This document shows positions 55,624 to 64,000 of a stretch of DNA of 64,000 bases, piece after piece. The notes under the pieces are model-generated. The model worked only from the letters and a program-made list of their open reading frames with translations. It ran no database searches and had not been told where the DNA came from. The stretch is from the NCBI RefSeq assembly GCF_025515205.1, contig NZ_JAOPFX010000001.1:1302001-1366000 (forward strand). The letters run 5' to 3'. Each line of letters starts with the position of its first letter. Position 1 is the stretch's first letter. This DNA is from Microbacterium fluvii (GTDB lineage: Bacteria > Actinomycetota > Actinomycetes > Actinomycetales > Microbacteriaceae). Both the position numbers and the translations under genes were made by a program.

Positions 55624-56544
55624 TCAGGCGTGCGCGTCGTTCTCGACGTGCCCGGCGGGCTCGAGCTGGAACGTCGAGTGGGCGACGTCGAAATGCTCTG
55701 CGAGGCACGACTGCAGCGTGCTCAGCAGCGCCGGCGCGTCGCCTGCTGCCAGGTGCTGCGGATCGACGACGACATGGGCCGTGAACACCGGCGCCCCTCG
55801 CGTGAGCTGCCACACGTGCACATCGTGCACATCGACCACGCCGGGCGCGGCGAGGATATGCGCGCGGATGTCGGCGACGTGCACGCCGGCGGGCGCGCTC
55901 TCACTGAGCACCGCGGCGACCTCGCGCAGCAGCGTCACAGCACGGGGCAGGATCATCGCGGCGATGAACAGCGATGCGACCGCGTCGGCCGGCATCCATC
56001 CGGTCGTCGCGATCACGATCGCCGCGACGATGACGGCGGCAGAGCCGATGAGATCGCCGAGCACCTCGAGGTACGCGCCGCGCACGTTGATGCTCGTGCG
56101 CTGGGCGGCGCTGAGCAGCCACAGCGACACGGCATTGGCGACCATGCCCGCGATAGCGGTCCCGAGCATGAGGCCGCCCTCGACCTCCGCGCGCGATCCG
56201 TCGAGCAGACGCCGGATCGCCTCCACGGCTACCCAGACGGCCAGCACGATCAGGATCACGGCGTTGATCGCCGCGCCGAAGACCTCGGCGCGCTGATAGC
56301 CGAAGGTGCGCCGGTCGTTGGCGGGGCGGGCCGCCACGACGCTGGCGATCAGGGCGATGACCAGGGCCGCGGCATCCGTGAACATGTGCGCCGCGTCAGC
56401 CAGCAGCGCGAGCGATCCCGACAGCACCGAGCCCACGATCTGCAGCACCATGACGACGCTCGTGATCGTAAGCGAGATCGCCAGCAGGCGACGATGGCTC
56501 GCCCCTCTGATCCCGTGCGCGTGCCCGTGCGCGTGGTCGTGCAT
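55624..56544 (-). CDS. Cation diffusion facilitator (Zn2+ exporter)
   Basis: 306 residues. His-rich start HDHAHGHAHG, six membrane helices, the tetrahedral metal site HxxxD in LLADAAHMFTDAAAL and NVRGAYLEVLGDLIGSAAVI (His of the usual HxxxD replaced by Tyr/Leu context, Asp kept). C-terminal domain VVDVHDVHVWQLTRG, as in ZitB/CzcD. Exports zinc or related ions by proton exchange. ATG 56544 lies 6 nt after TAGCCT: leaderless. Its stop adjoins that of ligD. Confidence 0.88.
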   Translation of the reverse strand: MHDHAHGHAHGIRGASHRRLLAISLTITSVVMVLQIVGSVLSGSLALLADAAHMFTDAAALVIALIASVVAARPANDRRTFGYQRAEVFGAAINAVILIVLAVWVAVEAIRRLLDGSRAEVEGGLMLGTAIAGMVANAVSLWLLSAAQRTSINVRGAYLEVLGDLIGSAAVIVAAIVIATTGWMPADAVASLFIAAMILPRAVTLLREVAAVLSESAPAGVHVADIRAHILAAPGVVDVHDVHVWQLTRGAPVFTAHVVVDPQHLAAGDAPALLSTLQSCLAEHFDVAHSTFQLEPAGHVENDAHA

Positions 56545-56609
56545 GTCTTCAGGCTATTGCGGGCGCCCCCGTGCGGCGGGCGGGTGCAGCCAATCGGGAA
56601 TGAGGACGA

Positions 56610-57218
56610 TTATCGGTCGCGACCGAGCTGCTCCAGCAGCGGCACGAGCGCGGCGAACGCGCGCGCCCGGTGCGAGAGGGCGTTCTTCTCGTCGGCCGTC
56701 CACTCCCCCACGGTGCGCTCGGCGTCGGACGCCTGGCCGTCGGGAATGAACACCGGGTCGTACCCGAAGCCGCCCGCTCCTGCGGGCGAGGTCGCGAGCC
56801 GACCCGGCCACACGCCTTCGACCACGTGCTCGGCGGCATCCGGCACGACGAGGGCGATCGTCGAGACGAACTGCGCCGTCCGATGGGGGTCGGCGATGTC
56901 GCTGAGCTGGTCGAGCAGCAGCTCGAGGTTCGCGACGGCGTCTTTGCGGTGCCCGGCCCAGTACGCGGAGAACACGCCGGGCGACCCGCCGAGCACGTCC
57001 ACGCTGATGCCGCTGTCGTCGGCGAGGGCGGGAAGCCCCGTGTGGGCGGCCGCCGCGCGCGCCTTGATGAGCGCGTTGGCCGCGAACGTCGTGCCGTCTT
57101 CGACCGGCTCGGGACCGTCGTAGCCGATGACCTCGAGGTCGGGGCGGGTGGCGGCCACGATCGCCTGGAACTCCTCGACCTTGTGCGGGTTGTGCGTCGC
57201 GAGCACGATCCGCGGCAT
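56610..57218 (-). CDS. rdgB: dITP/XTP pyrophosphatase (RdgB/HAM1)
   Basis: 202-residue house-cleaning enzyme that hydrolyses dITP, dXTP and ITP to monophosphates. MPRIVLATHNPHKVEEFQAI, ALIKARAAAAHTGLPALADD, SGISVDVLGGSPGVFSAYWA, GGFGYDPVFIPDG and KNALSHRARA are the family signature. Begins 2 nt after rph; last gene of murI-rph-rdgB. Confidence 0.95.
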   Translation of the reverse strand: MPRIVLATHNPHKVEEFQAIVAATRPDLEVIGYDGPEPVEDGTTFAANALIKARAAAAHTGLPALADDSGISVDVLGGSPGVFSAYWAGHRKDAVANLELLLDQLSDIADPHRTAQFVSTIALVVPDAAEHVVEGVWPGRLATSPAGAGGFGYDPVFIPDGQASDAERTVGEWTADEKNALSHRARAFAALVPLLEQLGRDR

Positions 57219-57220
57219 CG

Positions 57221-57961
57221 TCAGCGCTCCGCCGCCAGCGCCGAACTCTGCAGGTCGCGCAGCTGTGCGCACCCGTTCACGCCCAGCTCGAGCAGCGCGT
57301 CGAGCTCGCGCTTGTCGAACGGCGCGCCCTCGGCCGTGCCCTGCACCTCGACGAACAGGCCACGGCCGGTGACCACGACGTTCATGTCGGTCTCGGCGCG
57401 CACGTCTTCGACGTAGGCGAGGTCGAGCATGGGTTCGCCGTCGATGATGCCCACCGAGACGGCGGCGACCGAATCGATCAGCGGGGTCGACTTCTGCGCG
57501 ATGAACTTCTGCCTCCGGCCCCACTCGATCGCATCCGCCAGCGCCACGTAGGCCCCCGTGATCGCCGCCGTGCGGGTGCCGCCGTCGGCCTGCAGCACGT
57601 CGCAGTCGATCACGATGGTGTTCTCGCCGAGCGCCTTGGTGTCGACGACGGCGCGCAGCGCCCGCCCGATGAGCCGCGAGATCTCGTGCGTGCGTCCGCC
57701 GATGCGCCCCTTGACCGACTCGCGGTCGTTACGCGAGTTCGTGGCCCGTGGCAGCATCGCGTATTCGGCCGTCACCCAGCCCTTGCCCTTGCCGGTGAGC
57801 CAGCGGGGCACGCCGTTCGTGAACGACGCCGTGCACAGCACCTTGGTGCCGCCGAACGAGATGAGCGCCGAGCCCTCGGCCTGCGCGCTCCAGCCGCGCT
57901 CGATCGTGATGGGGCGGAGCTCGTCGGGTGTGCGCCCGTCGGCGCGGATGATCTCGGTCAT
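57221..57961 (-). CDS. rph: Ribonuclease PH
   Basis: 246 residues; phosphorolytic 3'-5' exoribonuclease that trims tRNA precursors. [60 protein letters not shown] and [20 protein letters not shown] with [15 protein letters not shown] are typical. ATG 57961 has AAGGAG 4 nt before it; 25 nt after murI. Confidence 0.96.
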   Translation of the reverse strand: MTEIIRADGRTPDELRPITIERGWSAQAEGSALISFGGTKVLCTASFTNGVPRWLTGKGKGWVTAEYAMLPRATNSRNDRESVKGRIGGRTHEISRLIGRALRAVVDTKALGENTIVIDCDVLQADGGTRTAAITGAYVALADAIEWGRRQKFIAQKSTPLIDSVAAVSVGIIDGEPMLDLAYVEDVRAETDMNVVVTGRGLFVEVQGTAEGAPFDKRELDALLELGVNGCAQLRDLQSSALAAER

Positions 57962-57986
57962 GGTTCTCCTTCGGAAGCGGATGCCG

Positions 57987-58805
57987 TCAGCGCGGCAGAT
58001 CGATGGCGCCCGTCTGCACGAGGCGCACGGTGCTGACCTCGCGCCCCATCAGCCGGTGCGCGAGGTGGAGGAAGTCGTCGGCGGAATCGCCCGTGGCCTC
58101 GTAGTCGTGCGCGGCCACGGCGTCGGGGCCGGCGAGCAGGTCGCGCGAGACGAGTTGGCGGTAGACGTCTTTGGCCGTCTCGGTGTCGCTCGAGACCAGC
58201 GACACGTCGGGGCCCATCACATAGCTGATCGCACCCTCCAGGAACGGATAGTGGGTGCAGCCGAGCACGAGCGTGTCGACGCCGGCGTGCCGAAGCGGTG
58301 CCAAGTACTCCTCGGCCACCGCCAGCACCTCCGGCGAGTCGGTGATGCCGGCCTCGACGAACTCGACGAATCGCGGGCACGCCTGGGCAAACACCTGCAG
58401 GTTCTCGTTGACTTCGAGCATGTCCTGGTAGGCCCGGGAGCCGATCGTGCCCGTCGTGCCGATCACCCCGATGCGGCCGTTGCGCGTCGTCGACATCGCC
58501 GTCCGCACGGCGGGGCCGATCACCTCGACCACCGGCACGTCGTAGCGCTCGCGCGCATCGCGCAGCATGGCGGCCGACGCGGTGTTGCAGGCGATCACGA
58601 GCATCTTCACGCCCTCGTCGACGAGGGTGTCGAGCACTTCGAGGGCGTAGCGGCGCACGTCGGCGATCGGCTTGGGGCCGTAGGGCGAGTGCGCCGTGTC
58701 GCCGATGTACCGGAGGGATTCGCGCGGCAGCTGGGCCGAGATCGCGCGTGCGACGGTGAGCCCGCCGACGCCGGAGTCGAAGATTCCGATCGGGGCGTCG
58801 TCCAC
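57987..58805 (-). CDS. murI: Glutamate racemase
   Basis: 272 residues; makes D-glutamate for peptidoglycan. [31 protein letters not shown], the two catalytic Cys in [14 protein letters not shown] and [16 protein letters not shown], and [15 protein letters not shown]. Start GTG 58805 is 6 nt after TAGGCT (58812-58817 complement): leaderless. First gene of murI-rph-rdgB, divergent from pncB. Confidence 0.96.
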   Translation of the reverse strand: MDDAPIGIFDSGVGGLTVARAISAQLPRESLRYIGDTAHSPYGPKPIADVRRYALEVLDTLVDEGVKMLVIACNTASAAMLRDARERYDVPVVEVIGPAVRTAMSTTRNGRIGVIGTTGTIGSRAYQDMLEVNENLQVFAQACPRFVEFVEAGITDSPEVLAVAEEYLAPLRHAGVDTLVLGCTHYPFLEGAISYVMGPDVSLVSSDTETAKDVYRQLVSRDLLAGPDAVAAHDYEATGDSADDFLHLAHRLMGREVSTVRLVQTGAIDLPR

Positions 58806-58811
58806 GTCCCC

Positions 58812-58851
58812 AGCCTACGCCAGCGGGTACGCCCGCCCACGTCAGTAGGCT
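58812..58851. promoter_or_regulatory. Mirror-image leaderless promoters for murI and pncB
   Basis: TAGGCT occurs at 58812-58817 on the complement and again at 58846-58851 on the plus strand, each ending exactly 6 nt before its start codon. The two -10 hexamers are identical. No convincing -35 is seen for either, consistent with extended or weak -35 actinobacterial promoters. Confidence 0.6.
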
Positions 58852-58857
58852 GACCGC

Positions 58858-60180
58858 ATGAGCGCCTCCACCGCCCTGCTCACCGACCGCTACGAGCTCA
58901 CGATGCTCGACGCCGCGCTGCGCGACGGCACCGCACAGCGTCGCTGCGTCTTCGAGCTGTTCGCGCGGCGCCTGCCCGGCGGCCGCCGCTTCGGGGTCGT
59001 GGCCGGCACCGGCCGGCTGCTGTCACTGCTGAGGGAGTTCTGCTTCGGCGACGACGAGCTGAAGTTCCTGCGCGACGAGAAGGTCGTGGATGCCGCGACC
59101 GTCTCGTTCCTCGAGGGCTATCGCTTCTCGGGCACGATCACCGGATATCGGGAGGGCGAGCTGTACTTCCCCGGGTCGCCCGTGCTCACGGTGGAAGGGA
59201 CGTTCGCCGAGGCGGTGATCCTCGAGACACTCGCGCTGAGCGTGCTCAACCACGACTCGGCCATCGCCACCGCCGGGGCACGCATGAGCATCGCTGCGGG
59301 AGATCGGCCACTGGCGGAGATGGGCTCGCGCAGAGCCGGCGAGTCCTCCGCCGTCGCCGCGGCCCGCGCGGCCTACATCACCGGCTTCGGCGCGACGAGC
59401 AACCTCGAGGCAGGACGCCGGTGGGGCGTTCCGACGATGGGCACGGCTGCTCACGCCTGGACGCTGCTGCACGACTCGGAAGAAGACGCCTTCCGCGCGC
59501 AGGTCGAAGCGCTCGGCACCGACACGACCCTGCTCGTGGACACCTACGACATCGCCGAGGGCGTGGCCACCGCCGTCCGCGTGGCCGGCACGGCCCTCGG
59601 CGGCGTGCGCATCGACTCGGGCGATCTGCCGATCGTCGCCGCACAGGTGCGCGAGCAGCTCGACGCGCTGGGGGCCTCGCAGACCCGCATCACGGTGACC
59701 AGCGATCTCGACGAGTACGCGATCGCCGCACTCGCCGCCTCCCCGGTCGACGCCTACGGCGTGGGCACCTCGCTCGTCACCGGCTCGGGCACGCCCACCG
59801 CCGGCATGGTGTACAAGCTCGTCGCCCGGCAGGATGCCGCAGGCGGCTGGGTCTCGGTGGCGAAGGCCTCGGCCGACAAAAGCTCGAAGGGCGGTCGCAA
59901 GGCCGCCTTCCGCACCCTCGACGCCGGCACCGCGACGAGCGAGCTCATCGCGGTCTCGGACGGCTTCGAACAGCTCGAGACGGCAGCGGCCCATCCCGAC
60001 GCGCGCGCCTTGCAGACGCAGCTGGTGGTCGAGGGCGAGATCGACACCACCGCGGAGGGGGCCGACGGCGTCGCGGTCGCCCGTGCGCACCACGCCAGGG
60101 TGCGCGAGGAACTGCCGGTCAGGGCGCTCGCGCTCAGCCGATCGGACCCGGCGATACCCACGGTCTACATCGACGCGTGA
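58858..60180 (+). CDS. pncB: Nicotinate phosphoribosyltransferase
   Basis: 440 residues; salvages nicotinate into NAD via nicotinate mononucleotide. LLTDRYELTMLDAALRDGTA, RRCVFELFARRLPGGRRFGV, GSRRAGESSAVAAARAAYIT (catalytic region), MGTAAHAWTLLHDSEEDAFR (phosphorylated His), GVRIDSGDLPIVAAQVREQL and VDAYGVGTSLVTGSGTPTAG. ATG 58858 is 6 nt after TAGGCT. Convergent with the DUF3039 gene. Confidence 0.96.
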   Translation: MSASTALLTDRYELTMLDAALRDGTAQRRCVFELFARRLPGGRRFGVVAGTGRLLSLLREFCFGDDELKFLRDEKVVDAATVSFLEGYRFSGTITGYREGELYFPGSPVLTVEGTFAEAVILETLALSVLNHDSAIATAGARMSIAAGDRPLAEMGSRRAGESSAVAAARAAYITGFGATSNLEAGRRWGVPTMGTAAHAWTLLHDSEEDAFRAQVEALGTDTTLLVDTYDIAEGVATAVRVAGTALGGVRIDSGDLPIVAAQVREQLDALGASQTRITVTSDLDEYAIAALAASPVDAYGVGTSLVTGSGTPTAGMVYKLVARQDAAGGWVSVAKASADKSSKGGRKAAFRTLDAGTATSELIAVSDGFEQLETAAAHPDARALQTQLVVEGEIDTTAEGADGVAVARAHHARVREELPVRALALSRSDPAIPTVYIDA

Positions 60181-60184
60181 GGGC

Positions 60185-60451
60185 TCAGCCGACCATCGAT
60201 TCGTAGATCTCTTTGCAGGTGGGGCACACCGGGAACTTCTCCGGATCGCGACCGGGGGTCCACTTCTTCCCGCAGAGTGCTCGCACGGGCTTGCCGGTCA
60301 GCGCCGACTCGAGGATCTTGTCCTTCTTCACGTAGTGCGAGAAGCGCTCGTGATCCCCCGGTTCGATCTGCTCTTCCTGGAGGAGCTCTTCGAGCTCGCG
60401 GTCGAGCGTGGCCAGTCCGCCCTGATCGGGGCTGTCTCCGGGGGTGCTCAT
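60185..60451 (-). CDS. DUF3039 protein
   Basis: 88 residues. Acidic start, then LATLDRELEELLQEEQIEPG, HERFSHYVKKDKILESALTG, and RALCGKKWTPGRDPEKFPVC followed by PTCKEIYE. The single Cys plus CPTC, with a His, could hold a zinc ion. Actinobacteria-wide small protein, role unknown. ATG 60451 is 7 nt after TACACT (60459-60464 complement). Confidence 0.88.
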   Translation of the reverse strand: MSTPGDSPDQGGLATLDRELEELLQEEQIEPGDHERFSHYVKKDKILESALTGKPVRALCGKKWTPGRDPEKFPVCPTCKEIYESMVG

Positions 60452-60490
60452 GCCAGCCAGTGTAGCCGCCGGGCCCGCACCGAGGGCGGC

Positions 60491-62056
60491 TCAGGTCGAC
60501 TCCGCGAACTCCATGATCCTGCCCGCACGCCGGCGGAAAACGACCGAGCCGATCGCGATGCCGGCCACGAGCGTGCCGACTCCGATGCCGATGCCCGCCC
60601 ACATCGCGGACTCGGCCGCCTCGATGTCGTCGGTCAGCGCGATCCAGGCCCACCAGAGGGCCGGGGCGCACAGCGCGAGCGAGCCGAGCATCACCAGCGC
60701 CTGCGCGATGCCACCCGCCGAATCGAACCGCTGCGGCTGTCGAAAGGGGCTCTCCCCCGGCGGGGAGACGGCATACGGCGCTGCAGCCGACGCGATGCTC
60801 GAAAGCCCGAGGCCCGCACCGAAGAGCCCCGTGCACACCCCGATCATCGCGGGCAGCAGCGCCCACCTCCCGTGCACCGAGATCGCCAGCGGCATGACCA
60901 CCGCCAGCGCGGGAAGGCCCACGAGCAGCACCGGCACGAGCCGCCCGACCCGATCCGAGACGCCTCGCACTCCCGCCGAGATGTGCATCCAGACCGCGGT
61001 CGAGTCATAGGCGAGATCGTTGTGCGGCAGCCAGCCCAGGAAAAGAGCGATGAAGGGCACCGGGATCAGTGCGACCGTCTGCAGCGGCACGCCCACGATC
61101 AACAGCGGCGCCATCGTCAGTGCGGCGGTGATCGGCACCACGACGAGATTCACGACGTAGCGGCGGTCGCGCAGCCAGTACATGAGGCTGCGCGCCGCGA
61201 TGGCGCCGCCGGGGGTGCCGGGGGCGACGGCGAACCAGCCCAGCCCTCCGCGCTCTCGCGTGGCTCGTGGGCGCTCGGTCGTGGTCAGCAGCACCCGCAC
61301 CAGCAGCATCCACACCAGCCACAGCACTACAGGCGATCCGATCGCCACCACTGCCGGCACCGTCGGATCTGCGCCCTCCGCGACGACGGCGGGAATCGCC
61401 CACGCCGCACCGAGCGGTGTGACCGCGAGCACATCGACGGCCTCGCTGAGCTGACTGGGCACCGTGCCATGCCAGTCGAGCGATGCGAGGAACACCCCCA
61501 CCGGCACGACGACCACCACGATCGTCAGCGCGAACAGCCCCGACAGCTCGCGCGAGCGACGCTCGCGCAGGAACAGTGCCGTCAGTGCCATGCAGACCCG
61601 CGCCAGCAGCACGCACACGGCGATGCCGAGCGCCACGCTGACCCCGGCCAGCAGGGGCGAGACCCCGCGCTCGGTCCAGACGATCGCGACGCAGATGCCG
61701 ACGGCGAGAACCACGAGCACCGGCACGCTCAGCGCGCCCGCCAGCGCGAGCGCCGCCGCGAGGCGTCGGGGGGCCAGTCCCAGCACAGCGAAGCGGCGCG
61801 GGTCGAGGGGGTCTTCGACCGCCGCGACGAGCGGCGCGAGGGCGAAGCCGAAGGCGACCGCCGATCCGCCCAGCACCGTCACGACGCGCACCACCTCGTC
61901 ATCGTCTCCGCTCAGCCCCAGGACGGCCCAGCACGCGGCGCCGGTGGCGGCCATCAGCAGCACGAGGCCGGTGACCACCCTGGCGACGTGCCGGGCGTCG
62001 CCCCGCAGCGTGCCGATCAGCAGATCGAATCTCAGCCGGAGAACGTGTGCAGCCAT
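60491..62056 (-). CDS. ABC transporter permease
   Basis: 521 residues with about 12 hydrophobic segments, in two similar halves. Soluble loops are Arg-rich (TTTERPRATRERGG, YWLRDRRYVVN). Overlaps the ATPase gene by 25 bp and must form one ABC-2-like exporter with it. No substrate-binding protein gene is adjacent, so export is likelier than import. Substrate unknown. Confidence 0.82.
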   Translation of the reverse strand: MAAHVLRLRFDLLIGTLRGDARHVARVVTGLVLLMAATGAACWAVLGLSGDDDEVVRVVTVLGGSAVAFGFALAPLVAAVEDPLDPRRFAVLGLAPRRLAAALALAGALSVPVLVVLAVGICVAIVWTERGVSPLLAGVSVALGIAVCVLLARVCMALTALFLRERRSRELSGLFALTIVVVVVPVGVFLASLDWHGTVPSQLSEAVDVLAVTPLGAAWAIPAVVAEGADPTVPAVVAIGSPVVLWLVWMLLVRVLLTTTERPRATRERGGLGWFAVAPGTPGGAIAARSLMYWLRDRRYVVNLVVVPITAALTMAPLLIVGVPLQTVALIPVPFIALFLGWLPHNDLAYDSTAVWMHISAGVRGVSDRVGRLVPVLLVGLPALAVVMPLAISVHGRWALLPAMIGVCTGLFGAGLGLSSIASAAAPYAVSPPGESPFRQPQRFDSAGGIAQALVMLGSLALCAPALWWAWIALTDDIEAAESAMWAGIGIGVGTLVAGIAIGSVVFRRRAGRIMEFAEST

Positions 62057-63321
62057 TCCAGGCCCTCCACGTCGCTGAGGCCCCCGGCGAGCTCGACGAA
62101 GCGCTGCTCGAGTGTCAGCTCGCCGCGGACATCGTCGACCGTTCCCTCGGCCAGCACCTGTCCGGCCACGATGACCGCGACTCGAGTGCACACGCGTTCG
62201 ACGAGGTCCATGCCGTGACTGGAGAGGATCACCGTGCCGCCGTGGGCGACGTAGGTCGACAGGATGTCGAGGATGACGGCGCTGGAGACGGGATCGACCG
62301 CTTCGAACGGCTCGTCGAGCACCAGCACGCGCGGCGAATGGATCATGGCGCCGGCGAGCATGATCTTCTTGAGCATGCCTGCCGAGTAGTCCGAGACGAC
62401 TCGGCCCAGCGCATCGGCGAAGTCGAAGGCGCGCGCGAGATCGGCAGTGCGGCTCTCGACCACGGCGGGCCGCAGGCCCCGCAGCACGCCGTAGTAATAG
62501 AGCAGCTGCCGACCGGTGAGTCGATCGAACGTCCGCAGACGGTCGGGCAGCACGCCCAGCATCCGTTTCGCGCCGACCGGATCGGATGCCGCATCCACAC
62601 CGGCGACGGTGAGTCGGCCGGCGTCTGGCCGAAGGAGGCCGGCGATCATCGAGAGCGTGGTGGTCTTTCCTGCGCCGTTCGGACCCACGAGACCGTAGAA
62701 GGTGCCCGCCGGTACTGTCAGGTCGATGCCGTCGACGGCGCGTGTCTCGCCGAACGACTTCGTGATGCCGCGCAATGCCAGTGCCGGCTCTCCGTCGGTC
62801 GCCGCAGGCGCCGTGAACACTTCGGCGACATCGTCGGCGTGGTCCGGGTTCGCCGCAGGCTGCGGCGCACCCGGCTCGATCTCGGGCAGTGTGTCGACTA
62901 CGCCATCGGGCTCGACTGCGGCGTCGGGCTCGACTGCGGCCGCGGCTGCCGCCTGAATCCCGATCTCGACGTCGGCTTCGGGCGCGACCTCGGTCTCCGG
63001 GGCGGGTGTCGACGACTCCGGCAGCGGCGGCTGCGGAGGGATCTCCGGCAGCGGGAGCGGCGGCTGCGGAGGGATGTCCCGCGGCGGGAGCGGCGGCTTC
63101 GGGGGGATCACGAGGTCGGCCTCGGGAACGGTCGGCGTGGTCGCGGAACCCCCGGTCGACCCGGACTTCTTCTTCGGGGCCGGACGCGCAGCGGCCGGCT
63201 TGCGCTTCTTCGCCGGCGCCTTTCCCGCGCGCTGCGGCGCGATCCGCTTCGCAGCGGCCTCCGCCGCCACCTCGGGCTCGGTCTCATCGGGCTCGGAGGG
63301 CAGCGGGAGGGACGGCGTCAC
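62032..63321 (-). CDS. ABC transporter ATPase with long proline-rich N-terminal extension
   Basis: 429 residues; the ATPase core is only about 185-429. Walker A LVGPNGAGKTTT, signature YSAGMLKKIMLAGAM (in place of LSGGQ), Walker B RVLVLDEPFEAVDP, switch His in SSHGMDLVE. Residues 1-175 are disordered: Lys/Ala-rich (KAPAKKRKPAAARPAPKKKS), then PPLPPRDIPPQPPLPLPEIP repeats, then acidic Ala/Pro. GTG 63321 lies 6 nt after TACTTT (63328-63333 complement), so the extension is really translated if that promoter is used. Exporter with the overlapping permease. Confidence 0.85.
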   Translation of the reverse strand: MTPSLPLPSEPDETEPEVAAEAAAKRIAPQRAGKAPAKKRKPAAARPAPKKKSGSTGGSATTPTVPEADLVIPPKPPLPPRDIPPQPPLPLPEIPPQPPLPESSTPAPETEVAPEADVEIGIQAAAAAAVEPDAAVEPDGVVDTLPEIEPGAPQPAANPDHADDVAEVFTAPAATDGEPALALRGITKSFGETRAVDGIDLTVPAGTFYGLVGPNGAGKTTTLSMIAGLLRPDAGRLTVAGVDAASDPVGAKRMLGVLPDRLRTFDRLTGRQLLYYYGVLRGLRPAVVESRTADLARAFDFADALGRVVSDYSAGMLKKIMLAGAMIHSPRVLVLDEPFEAVDPVSSAVILDILSTYVAHGGTVILSSHGMDLVERVCTRVAVIVAGQVLAEGTVDDVRGELTLEQRFVELAGGLSDVEGLEWLHTFSG

Positions 63322-63519
63322 CGATCCAAAGTATCAACCGGAACCGGCACCGGCCAGGCTTGACGGACGGCCCGGAGTATGCCACCGCAGATCACGAAAC
63401 CGCAACGGGCTGCCGCCGTTCTGGGCCTTCCCAGCCAGCGCCGCTAGCATGGGCGATGGCACGAGGGAGTGTCACATCGGTGAACACACCGCGACTTTCC
63501 CCACTTCAGGAGCAGATCC

Positions 63520-64000
63520 GTGACCATCCAGACCGTCATCCTCGCCGCAGGCATGGGCTCTCGGCTCGGACGCAGCCTGCCCAAGCCGCTCACTCAGCTC
63601 GGCGACGGCCGCAGCATCATGCAGCAGCAGCACGACAACATCCGCGCAGCCTTCGGCCGCGACGCCCGGATCACCGCTGTCGTCGGCTACCGCGCCGAGA
63701 CGATCGTGGAGGCCTTCCCCTCCGCCGATTATGTCTACAACGACCGGTACGACCAGACGAACACCTCGAAGAGCCTGCTGCGCGCGCTCAGCGCGACCGG
63801 CAAGGCCGGAGTGCTCTGGATGAACGGCGATGTCGTCTTCGACCCCCGCGTCCTGGGACGTGCGATCGCGCTCATCGAGCAGCAGCAGTCGTTCGTCACG
63901 GTGAACACGTCCAAGGTCAGCGATGAAGAGGTCAAGTACACGGTGGATGCCGGTGGGCACATCGACGCGCTGTCGAAGACGGTCGTCGGGGGCATCGGCG
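63520..64000 (+). CDS. Nucleotidyltransferase (NTP transferase family), C-terminus cut by window edge
   Basis: 160 residues visible. TVILAAGMGSRLGRSLPKPL is the nucleotide-binding loop with the PKPL motif; VLWMNGDVVFDPRVLG holds the metal Asp. The short NDRYDQTNTSKSLLRAL segment resembles choline-phosphate/sugar-phosphate cytidylyl- or uridylyltransferases (LicC-like). GTG 63520 has AGGAG 7 nt upstream. TAGCAT at 63445-63450 is a likely -10, giving a leader of about 63 nt that begins with its own ATG (63456) in another frame. Confidence 0.85.
   Translation, partial: MTIQTVILAAGMGSRLGRSLPKPLTQLGDGRSIMQQQHDNIRAAFGRDARITAVVGYRAETIVEAFPSADYVYNDRYDQTNTSKSLLRALSATGKAGVLWMNGDVVFDPRVLGRAIALIEQQQSFVTVNTSKVSDEEVKYTVDAGGHIDALSKTVVGGIG

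Overview
The window is gene-dense, very GC-rich chromosomal DNA of an actinobacterium, most likely a Microbacteriaceae member close to Microbacterium (inferred from protein content and synteny, not from a database search). Supporting signs are the prfB-ftsE-ftsX-smpB block with a tmRNA nearby, an actinobacterial Tad locus, Ku plus a Pol-PE-Lig type LigD, a DUF3039 protein, and many genes whose start codon lies 5-7 nt after a TANNNT element (leaderless transcripts). I see no insertion sequence, prophage, integrase, CRISPR array or plasmid function.

Layout. 1-8.3 kb: truncated LysR regulator divergent from a class V aminotransferase; leftward block leuB, ilvE, a fumarylacetoacetate-hydrolase-family enzyme and an MFS exporter; a DHA2 exporter divergent from its TetR regulator with a perfect 22-bp palindrome between them. 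8.3-15.8 kb: serA, two small membrane proteins, then a divergent pair of most interest: a 57-aa predicted secreted peptide plus a 75-aa basic protein facing a 1400-aa BTAD/STAND-NTPase/transmembrane/beta-propeller regulator, with helically phased TACCC repeats in the shared promoter. 15.8-23.3 kb: otsA-otsB-ilvD-ilvB-ilvN-ilvC, all leftward and closely spaced (trehalose synthesis followed by branched-chain amino acid synthesis). 23.3-30.2 kb: a 3-hydroxybutyrate/acetoacetate catabolic locus (3-hydroxybutyrate-dehydrogenase-like SDR, 3-oxoacid CoA-transferase A and B, thiolase) with IclR and MarR regulators and an MFS carrier, then tRNA-Lys.

30.2-37.7 kb: inositol-phosphatase-family enzyme, lipoprotein, YaeQ, flavin amine oxidase, Nudix, an unusual zinc-ribbon SDR with a Thr in place of the catalytic Tyr, a quinone-oxidoreductase-like enzyme and tmRNA. 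37.8-46.9 kb: secreted TP-rich paralogue of the lipoprotein, M20 peptidase, MFS, SIMPL protein, smpB, ftsX, ftsE, prfB, MFS. 46.9-51.5 kb: compact leftward Tad/Flp secretion operon and a tRNA-Leu. 51.5-55.6 kb: DedA and the NHEJ pair Ku/LigD. 55.6-64 kb: zinc exporter, murI-rph-rdgB, pncB, DUF3039, an ABC exporter pair with a long proline-rich N-terminal extension, and a truncated sugar/choline-phosphate nucleotidyltransferase.

How it fits together: leuB, ilvE and ilvDBNC supply most of leucine/isoleucine/valine synthesis; serA supplies serine; the ketone-body genes take 3-hydroxybutyrate to acetyl-CoA; tmRNA, SmpB and RF2 handle translation termination and rescue. Most divergent gene pairs carry a short perfect palindrome over the promoters, a recurrent local-regulator arrangement. 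No gap longer than 300 bases lacks a gene or RNA.
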